Positions 51,931 to 61,300 of a DNA stretch of 64,000 nt are shown piece after piece (within the stretch, counting starts at the first letter, position 1; the number at the start of each line of letters is the position of its first letter). A program made the translations under genes and the position numbers. The DNA is taken from positions 4,340,001 through 4,404,000 of the forward strand of contig NC_067305.1 of assembly GCF_020740795.1 (NCBI RefSeq), given 5' to 3'. Source of the DNA: Apus apus. Taxonomy: Eukaryota > Chordata > Aves > Apodiformes > Apodidae. The notes under the pieces are model-generated. The model saw only the letters and a program-made list of their open reading frames with translations. It made no database searches and was not told the DNA's origin.

Positions 51931-54900
51931 AGCTGCACCAGCGAGGTGGGGGGGACCTGCTGTGCTCTCCTCCTGGCCGGGTTCAGCTGCTCGGTTCGGC
52001 TCTCCCGCTTCTCCCCAGTCCCAGCAGCATCCCCCGGGGTTGCGGTGGGAATGTCAGGAGCTGCCGGGGGGTCCGGGCTGGGGGCAGCGCTGCCAACTGT
52101 TGGGTTTGGCTCAGGAGTTCCCTCCCCGGGGCTCTCCCCAGCCCCACCGGGGGCTGCAGCCCTGGCTCCTCAGCCCCCCGGGATGGTCCCTCCCTGCCCC
52201 TGCGCTTTGGGGCTGCCCTGGAGCCGGGGCTCAGCCCCTCGGGAGCACCCAGGGCCATCCCGTCCCTTCACCCTCCACGCAATGAACTGTGAGGAAAGGG
52301 AGGAGCTTGATCTTCGTGCGTCAAGCGCTGCTTTTTTGGGGTTTTTCTTCGGGAACCCTCCCCGCGCTCCTCACCCCCGTCCCTGGCAACTTCCAGTAAC
52401 TGCCTCCTCAGCCCAGGGCTGGGAAGGAGATGCTGGTCGAGCAGAGCTCGTGCGGTGCTGATGCCACCTAGTGCCTCCAAACACGGGGCTGGAGGAGGCT
52501 CAGGAGCTGGCTCTGCTCCCCTGCCAGCCCCCGGGCACACCAAGGGGCTCTGTGGCCTTTCCAGCTCCTGCCTCAGCCCATCTGGAGCTCTCTGACCGTC
52601 AGAGTGACGAGAAACGAGCTGGAGCGTTAGAGTATTTTGGAGTTGCCTCTTATGGCACCGTCCTGTTCTCTGGGGATCCTAAAACACAAAATTAAGCGAA
52701 GCCACAACTTGAACCTGCTGTCAGGGGAGGTTTTGCTGCCTGCTGGGCTCTCTGGGATGCTGTGGAGGCCCGGCCAGCCCTCCTCCTGTTATCCCTCGGT
52801 GCTCTTCCAGGCTGCCCCCACAGCTCCAGGTCAGTAACCCCCAAATCCTGCCAGACACGGGGCAGGAGAAGATCTCATCCTCGTCTGAGCTAAGGGCAAC
52901 GCACCATCCCACCAGCTGGGGCAGCTGCCTGGCTTGGGAGCAGCCCTGATCTCTGATCCTGATTGAGCTCTGGTGGACTTGAGAGAAATTAAACCTTAAT
53001 TCCTCTTTGCTCTTGTGGTTTCCTGGAGCACGGGGTAATTGCTGCTCCAAGGGCTGCCAAAAGCTGCGGTCTCTGAGTAATCGGAGTGTGAGTGGATCTT
53101 GTTCTGATTAGGGCTTGGCTGGGGCTGCGGGTGCTCGGGGCGCTGGGACGAGGAGCCTGTGCTCAGGGGTGAAGGGCTGTGCTGGGGGCTCTGCCTGTCA
53201 CGCAGCACAGGGAAAGGGCAGGGGGACCCCCTTGCTTGGGGAGCTGGAGTATCTGCCTCTCACCTGCAGAGACCACCGTGGCCAGAACCCCGCGTAAGGC
53301 CGGGGCCTGGCGGTTGTCAGGGTCTCTATTCCTGCCCGAGGTCAACCCGGCAAAGGATTCATTAGTGGGAGCCCCACGTGAGGCCTCGCTGGCCCTGGCT
53401 GACAAGCAGTGGTGCAAGGAGCCCTGGGGTGCAGCCCGTGGGTGCTGGGCTCCCCGGGCACACACCCGGCGGTTTTTCTCTGAAGGGAACAGGAAGCAGT
53501 TTGCGGCAATCGCTGCCCTGGCAGCCAGAGGGGTTTGGCAGCTCTCCGGGCCCCCACGCCGGGACCTTTGGGGGTGCACAAACCTCCCGAGAGGTTCTGC
53601 TGGATCATCCCAGAGCCCCCGACTCCTGCCGGGGTGGGAAGGAGAGCGGGGGCAGCAGCGGGGCCGGAGGAGGCGCGGGATGGGAGAGGCGGGTGCGTCG
53701 GTGCTGTCGGAAAGGGGAAGCGGTGAGATGGTTGAGCCAGAGGCCCCCGTGAGCAAACCAGCCCCGCGGCTGCTCCCCCGATGAGTCTCTGCTCCTGCTT
53801 TGCTGCAGAGGCTGGGGAAGAAGCTGTCAGGTGCAGCGGGCCTGGGGAACCCACCAGAGATGCCTCCAGCCCTCGGGGTAAGTCACTCTCTGCTCGAGCT
53901 CCATCCCGCCGCGGGGTTTGTCCCTCATCTTCCTCCAGGCCTTGTGAGGAAGCAGCTGGTCTTGAAGCCACAAGTCCAAGCGCTGGGTTTCACTTGGCCT
54001 CCCCCCGTGCTCCTCAGCGTGGGCTGGGGAGCCTCAGCTTCCAAGGAGCTTCTCTCTGCTCTGAGTGGAGAGGAGCTGAGGTCAGGGTGTCCCTGGGGCT
54101 GCCTTGGGGTGGCTGAACACCCCACGGGTGCTTCCTCCAGCCCCAGCTGTGTCACAGCTGAAGGTTTGTCAGGACACTTTGGCATGGTCATAGCTGGGGT
54201 TGGGCACAGAGGGGTCCATGCCCAGGCCCCCAAATCCCCCTCCAGACTGGAATGTCCACCCCAGGGCTGGGTACCCGAGTTATGGGTGGGTGAAGCTGAG
54301 GGGATGTGGGGAGGGTTGTGCTGGGCAGGTGACACTTCAGAGTTTGTGGCCAGGCAAAGGAAAGGCTCTTCATCACCTGCTTTTCCATAACACCAGCACG
54401 GGCTCTGTGCCATGGAGGTGCCTTTGGCCATTCCCAGACCATCTGGGCTCTGCCCAGCAAGGCCGCAGGCATGAGCTGAACAGCAGGGAGAAGGTTCAGT
54501 CTGGCCCAGGAGCCTCACAGGGGTAAATCTTGGCTGCTTCAGCCTAACCGAGGTGCTGGGAGCAAAGTTTGGAGCTGGGCTGGGTTGTGGGGCAGGTGGC
54601 AACCAGGAGCAGTGGGTGTGGAAACCTCAAGGTGAGGAATTCAGGCTCCAGTTTGGAGACAGCTGTGATTGTTCTCACCTGCCTCCTGTGTGGGATGATG
54701 CTGATGTTGCAGATGGAGAGGGTCTCGTGCCCTCCCTTGCAGAGGCTCTGCCATGGCACTTGGAAATGGTGCCAAAAGTGCGAATGTCAAGCCTGTGGTC
54801 TGAGCTCTCCCCCTGCATTTCCCAGGTGAAGGTTCTGCCCCTGCAGAGCTGCCCTCCAGGTGATGGTTCATCAGGCTGAAGCTGATGAACAGAGCAGGGT

Positions 54901-55158
54901 GGTTTTGGCAGTGGGGAAAGGGGTGATGGGGCTTTCGCAGCTCATTTTCTGTTTCCATCTGCCAGCCTGGAGCAGGGTCCAGGGGCTCTGTGTGTGTGTG
55001 TGCTCTGGGGTCACTTATCCCCGAGCTCCACTCTTAGGAAGTCACTGACCTGCCACACAGGTGGGAACGCCAGAGACCAGGAATTTCTCTCTGGCTACAG
55101 CTTCCATCAGCTGATACTTCTGACAAAACACTTGGCTCCTCCACTCCCCCCTTGGCAG
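51931..55158. other. GC-rich intergenic or upstream ARHGEF18 region
   Basis: GC content rises clearly here, with CpG-dense patches near 51990-52380 and 53100-53760. Long open frames occur on both strands at 53163-53971, a by-product of high GC, and match nothing I know. A well-formed exon-like piece (acceptor ctgctttgctgcag, donor CTCGGG|gtaagt) lies at 53809-53878 and might be a 5' exon of ARHGEF18, but no evidence joins it to the gene. Confidence 0.45.
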
Positions 55159-55395
55159 CCCCGGGGCTGCAGCGCTGCCTGGGAGCGCCGAGCTCTGCGC
55201 TGCCGGCTCTGCCTGGGGCTGCGCCTCGCACCGGGCTCCCCAATGTCAGACTCGCTGCTCAACCACTCCTGGCCCTCCTTCTCAAAGCGCTGGAAGAAGA
55301 GATGGTCCTTTAAGAGAGGTAAGGGCTTCGTCCGTGGGGGGAACAGCCGGAGAGCTCCGGAGCGGGGCTGCGGGGCGGTCGGGAGAGCCTGTCCT
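55150..55395 (+). promoter_or_regulatory. CpG-rich patch over the first ARHGEF18 coding exon
   Basis: Around 20 CpG dinucleotides fall within about 230 bases on both sides of the exon, far above the surrounding intergenic density. It may be a CpG-island promoter giving a transcript that starts in or just before this exon. No TATA-like box is evident. Confidence 0.4.
55243..55318 (+). CDS. ARHGEF18: ARHGEF18 first coding exon in window
   Basis: Encodes [20 protein letters not shown] then WSFKR, a short, strongly basic Trp-rich segment. Donor AAGAGAG|gtaagg, phase 1. It was chosen because its phase fits the next exon exactly and the ATG opens the segment. The start context has C at -3, so it is not strong. 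A good acceptor (ccccccttggcag at 55158) could begin the exon at 55159, in which case 55159-55242 would be 5' UTR or more coding sequence. Confidence 0.65.
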
Positions 55396-58300
55396 GGAGG
55401 AGCAGGTAGCAAAGAGAGTTGGGGTCCCCTGGCAGAGCCTGGTGTTTGGGCACCCCCTGCTCCTCAGGGAGGGGGATGCTGCCTAAGTGTTGGTTAGCGT
55501 TTTTGCCCTCTGTTTTCGTCTTCTTTTCGAGGCAGGTTAACGCATTTTTAGGAGCTGGGCGACGGGTTAAATATCATCCTTCTGGTTTTGTAACGGGTCG
55601 GTTGGGTGGCTGCCGGTGAGCTGGAGGTCCCGGGGGTGCAGAAACTGTCCCTGCACGGCAGCCAGGCCAGGGCTGAGCCTTATGTCCAGAGTCTGGTGTT
55701 GGAGCAGGTGCTGGGATAAAGATTCCTGCTGCCTTTGGGAGAGGGGCTGCGAGCAGAGCCCCTGGCTGGGAGCAGAGCCTGAGGCAGGAGGTTTGTGAGG
55801 CACCGACAGCAGGGACGGGAAATGCCAGCCATGGTGTGAACTGGCCTCATTCCTGCATGGAGTGCTGGGACTTGGAAAGAGGGAACTGAAAGCCCTGGGA
55901 AGCTGGATGTTTGCAGCCCTGGAGGAGCAGGACACTGCTGTCCTTGCCCTCAAACACTGCCTTCAGGCTGAGGCTTTTGGGTGCCTTTATCTGTGGCATT
56001 AGAGCTCTCAATTCCCTTTCTCCCTCATTATTCCCCCCCCCCCCTCCATCTCCCCCCCTGCAATTTTCCTTGGATGTGAATGTGTTGGAGACCAAGCTCC
56101 AAACTGAGTGGCCAAAGGAAGGTTAACTCAGAGCGGGAGACAGGGTTGTGCTGGCTCTGGTCTGTGATGAGGACACCTCACTCCAGCCCCCCCAGTGCTG
56201 TGCCTGCTGGGCGGTTATGGGCTCACTGGGAAGGCTCGGGGGGGGGGGGGTGTGTAATTTAGATAATAAATAAATCAGCCTCACAGGGCTCACGAGCACT
56301 GACTGCTCTGGAGAGTGTCTCAGCAGAGCTCTCCCCCCAGGGTGTGCTCACAGAGCAGTTTGTCCTGCCAGGGCTTTGTGCTGCGGGCACAAAACGTTTG
56401 GGTCTCGCTCAGCTCCGCTCCCCGGCACTTGCTGCTCCACGCGGGACCGAGCGAAGGTCCCGGTGGAGTCCCTGGAGGGATCTGCGTGTGGTGACTCTTT
56501 CTCGTGACTTGGAGAGCATCAGAGGGGCTGCAAACCCCTCTCAGACCCTTCAGCTAAGCCAGGGGCTGTGCTGGCTCCTGGCTCCCCTGTTCGTGCCCAG
56601 CAGCCAGGCCCCACGCGCCCCGATAAGCCAGCAGCTCGGCGTGCAGCTGGGGACAGTGCTGGGCAGATTATCTCCTCCCCTCCTCCAGCCTCCAAACCCC
56701 CCGGCTGCCAACGGCCCCTGCTGTGGGGCCCAGCCCAGGCCTGAGCTTCGTCCCAGTTTGGCACAACCAGTTTAGCACTGGCCTTCCAGAGGTTTTACCC
56801 GATTGCTCCAGACATCCCACAGGGCCGCAGGTGAAGGGCAGCTGGGCAGGAGCCAGCAGGTGGTGGGATCATTTTTGTTTCTTGTCAGTGATGCTCTCCA
56901 TGGCTTCCCAACAGCCTCTACCCCGGATTGCTGGGAAATGCCCAGACTCTCTGGTCTTTCCTTCCTCCTGGGATTGTTTCACTTAGCAGAACTGAGCAGC
57001 CCCTTTGTCCTGCTGCCTTTGGTGTGGCCTTTCCCCAGTGGCAACGCAGAGAGTGTTTGATGCTCAGAGGATGTGACCTGCACGGCAAGAGCTGACATCC
57101 AGGTTTCCTCTGATGTTTCCCACGCCAGCCTGGCTCCAGGGCTGCTCAGGGACCTGCAGCATCCTGTGCCAAGCAGAGGAGTGGGCAGGTGAGGATGGGC
57201 CACTGCTGAGAGCTGCTCCTGCCCTGGTGCTGTCTCCATCTCTGACACTTGTGGGTGCATCTCCAGCATCCAGCCCATCTGAGGCAAGGCCAGAGAGGTG
57301 GTTGCAGGAGATTGGACTGTAGCTCTGAAATGGAAGTATTTAAATCTTTGTCGGGCTCCCCGTGGCCTTGCACGTGGTTCCAGCAGCATGGGGTTTTCTT
57401 CCTTGAGACAAACCAGCTCAGCTGGTGACCCCACTGTTCCCACAGCACCAAATCCCCCCCGAGACTGTCCCAGACTGTCACATGCAGTGGACGCCTGTCA
57501 CTGCTTCCTTCCTCCCCAGGCAGGAGCTCAGAGCTGTCACGTCTGGCCTGCTGGGAAGCTCTGGCAAAGTGCAGCAGAGCTCCACTCGTGTGCAGGGACC
57601 TGCCCAGCCCAGCCAGCAATGCTTCCTCCCCAGCTCTGCCCTGGGAATTCCTCAGATGAGGCTTCTCCCTGCAGCAATAACCTTTTATGGTGCCCAGCCA
57701 CAGGAGAATTAAGCAACTACAATACCTAATCTGCTTAATGTTCTCCTGCAGCAACCAGCCTATGTTCTTGGAAGTGTCATTTTGTCATCCCATCTCCAGC
57801 TTCAGCTGAGTAGAGCTGATCCCTGCTGCCCACCATGCCAGGGAGCTGGGGTGCCCCATCCCCTCACCACCCTGGCAGAGCACAGGACCTTCCAAGCAGT
57901 CCAGGAGGCTGAAGAGGTCCAGAGTTTCTCACAGTTGCTGATAAATGGCTGAGCACCTCCATCGTGGATATAGGGATGTTCACAGCCCCTCAGACCTGCT
58001 CCATCCTGGCCTTTCCTTGCTCCTTGTGCCATAACTTGATGCCAGAAAGTTTTTTTCCCCTCTATCAGCCCAAGGGTCTGCACAGCTCAGCTCCACACAA
58101 GGTGCCAGCCCAGCATCAACCCCCCCAGGCCCCAGGGAGCCCTGAATTGTCATGTCTGGTGCTCAGACATTGCCTAAAATGGTCTCCCCATCCCTGCAGC
58201 CCCGTGTGTGCCACGTGCTGCTGCCACTGCCACCAAGCTCACCAGGGCCTGGCTGCAAAAACTGATTTATCACCTGTTGAACAGGAGTGTCTGAAGTCTC

Positions 58301-61300
58301 TGAGGAGGATATAAGTTGTTTGGTGGGTCTGGAGGGGGGTCTGTTGACTCCGGGCTATGTCTTGGCCAAATCCTGAGCCCTGCACGGCACAAGCCAGAGC
58401 ACAGGGAATATTTTCCAGGCCTCTGAAGAGCTGACTCTGTTCCAGGGATCCATTTCAGAGCTGCAGCCTGGTGCAAGCCCAGTGTAGCCTTGGCAGGGCA
58501 GTCAGACCCTGCTTGGGAGGAAAAAACCTCTTTGTTTTAGCTAAACCTGCAGGCCAGGGCTCTGGCCTCTGTCAGGCCACAGTGTCTGTCAGCTCCTGCC
58601 TGGGGCTCTGCTGCTTTCCCTGTGCAGAGTTTGCTGCTGTGAGGGAGACTGAGGGCAGGGAATCTTCTATTCCTTTCTTCCTTTGACCATTTCCCCCCCT
58701 GGGATCTTCCCCACCACCTGGTTACTCCCATGGGTCCTTTCCACCTTCACCCCAGCCCATTTTGGGGGTTCAGTGGCTTTTCCTGGCATCTTTGGCTGCT
58801 CAGTTTCCTACAAGCTCATGCCCAAACTTGCCCTGGTTCCAATCTGTCTTCACCTCAAAATGCTGATTTGTGATGACGAGCTGATTAGAGGCAATCCAGG
58901 TGCATCTGAGGAACCAAAAAGCTGATGTTCAACAGCTCCCTAAACCTCTGCCAGATTTCCAGCTGGAGCATTATAGATGTGGCTCATCCTGGGCAGGAAT
59001 GTGTCTATTAATTAAAAATGCCTCGTGAAGTAAATTCTACAACCTTGCTGGAAACCCTGTTTCAAACTTCCCACTGCTCTCAGAGTTAGAAAACCCTTGA
59101 TTAAAATAGTGCCTTCAGAGTTTGCTTGCCTTCTGTATTATTTATAGACCCTCACTTGAAGTTACCACACACGTTCAAACACACCAAATGCTCCTTCAAG
59201 CAGGAAATCTGGCATCTGCAGCCTGCAGCAGGATCCAGGGAACAAACCTCCACCCTCTCCCTCACGTTTGCTGCCTTTTTCTAGCTGGCACCAGGCAAGT
59301 TCTGGCTGCATTGCACAGCACTGAAACCCACAGCAGGATGCAAGGGTTCCAACAGTGTGCTTCTTAACAGTATCTTCCTGATATTCATGTTTTTATACTT
59401 GGCTTTCCTGGAGTAGGATGGGTTTCTAGCAGTTGCTTGCTGGTTTTTTCCCCCTGGATATGGCTTCTTGCAGTCTCTCACTATTGTTCTCTGCATCTTC
59501 AGAGACCCACCACCATGTTTCAGCCAACAGCCTGGCCGTTCTCCCCTCACCTCAGCTGTATCTAAGGAATACAGCTCAGATATTCCTCCAAGGAATAAAA
59601 AGGCCTCTGTGAGTCATGGGATGGTTTGGAGATGGTGGCTAAGGTTTAACAGTGTGTCTTGTTGCATAGGAATGTGCTTCAGTCAGCTGGACCATCTACT
59701 GTACCATCAAGGCTGTCCAGACTTTGGTTTTGTTTCTCAAGGAGCTGTTGGGTGGTGCACACACACTCAGGTTCACACTCTGCGTGGGGAAAATCCACAG
59801 GAGTGAACAACAGGAGAGCTACAACCTCCTGCTCTTGCTCTGCACATCCAGCATTGTCTGGAGTCTGTGCCTGCAGTTTGGCCTCCTAGTGGCATCCTTT
59901 CTTCCTTATGGATGAAAATAAAACCAGTCAGTAGTGGGGTTTTTTTTTTCACAGATTCCTGCTGTAAAGGTCCATGATGTTAATAACAGTTGTGAAAATG
60001 TGCTTAACTCCTCTGTGTTACTGTGGAAACAGCCTCTGGAGCACAGGGCATCCTAGGAGGGGCTGGTACAAGCCTGGTCTCTGCCCTGCACATGCTGTGG
60101 CTTGAGGGATGAAGCTGCTGCTGTTTGGGGCCCCTGGCAGCAGGTTCCCAGGGGATGAAGGCTGCTGAGGTGCTGGGACTGCCTGGCAGTGCCTGCCTGC
60201 AAGGGAGCAGAGGGCCACGTGGAGCATTTCAGTGAGGCCCAATGTCACCTGTCTTGTCCAGGGCTGATTTTACATCCCTCTGGGGCACCTGCTCAGGTGC
60301 TGTGACCTTCTCTGTCTGGCAGGGTCTGACTGCAAGCCGTGCCTACGGGAGTTCTCTGACCACAGCTCCCCTGCTTTGGAGTGTCCCAGCCCCAAACGCT
60401 TCCTCCCATCCCTGATTGCTGAGGATGACACCTTCTGCACCAGCATGGCTGAAGAAAAGGCAAGTGTCCTCTTTTCTTCTGCTGCCACCATGCCAGGCAG
60501 GAGCTGGGGTCAGCAACCTGGGTGCTCAGTACCATGTTCAGAGGGTTTTGTGACAGAATAAGGGTGGGGGAAAGGGGTACAGAGCCAGACTATCCAGGGA
60601 TACGAGGTGATACTGCTTCTGCTGCTGGGGAAGTCCCAGCTCTGTGCTTTGTACTGGTGTGAAGGGGAATAAGGCCCAGAGAGATCTCAAGGAGTGGAGG
60701 AAGCCAAGCTGGTGGGGCTGGGGCAGGCCTGTGGCAGGGAAGTGCTGCTGGTGGGAAGTCAGGTTTGAGAAACCCAGCTGCAGGTGGGCTGCTTGCCACG
60801 AGAAGGGAAAGAAAAGCAGCTTCAGCTCTGCCTGGGCAGTGTCCCCAAGTGCAAGGCTCTCAGGTGGGATCTGTGCACTGGGGCTGAGCTGTCACTGCCT
60901 TTGCAGGAGGACTCGTCTTCCACAGAGCTGGATGTCCCAGCCCTGGACCTGCACAGCAGCACAGAGGACCTGCTCTCGGATTCTGCCCTCCAGGGCACGG
61001 AGTATTACAGAGATCTGGGACTCCTGAGCCCACCGGTTCCCAAAGCAACTTCAGAGATGGCAGCACAGCCAGAACAAGCAGCCCGGGCTGTGTCTGCCAT
61101 TCGCCTCCTGGAAGAGAGGCCGGGGGCTCTGCACAGACTGTCTGTGGATGTTGCTTTTCCCAGCCCCGTTCCCTGCTCCGCGCGTTACGACCGGCCCGGC
61201 TGCCACTGCCTGAGCAGAGCCCGCCTCAGCTCCCCTGCAGCTGCCCCAGAAGATGGTACCAGCGCTTCCGAGGGTCCTGCTGAGGCAGGCAAAGAGCTGG

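Noticed and set aside
53163..53971. Overlapping frames of about 200 codons on both strands upstream of ARHGEF18
   Set aside because: The high GC content makes stop codons rare; the translations are low-complexity Pro/Gly/Arg/Ser and match no family.
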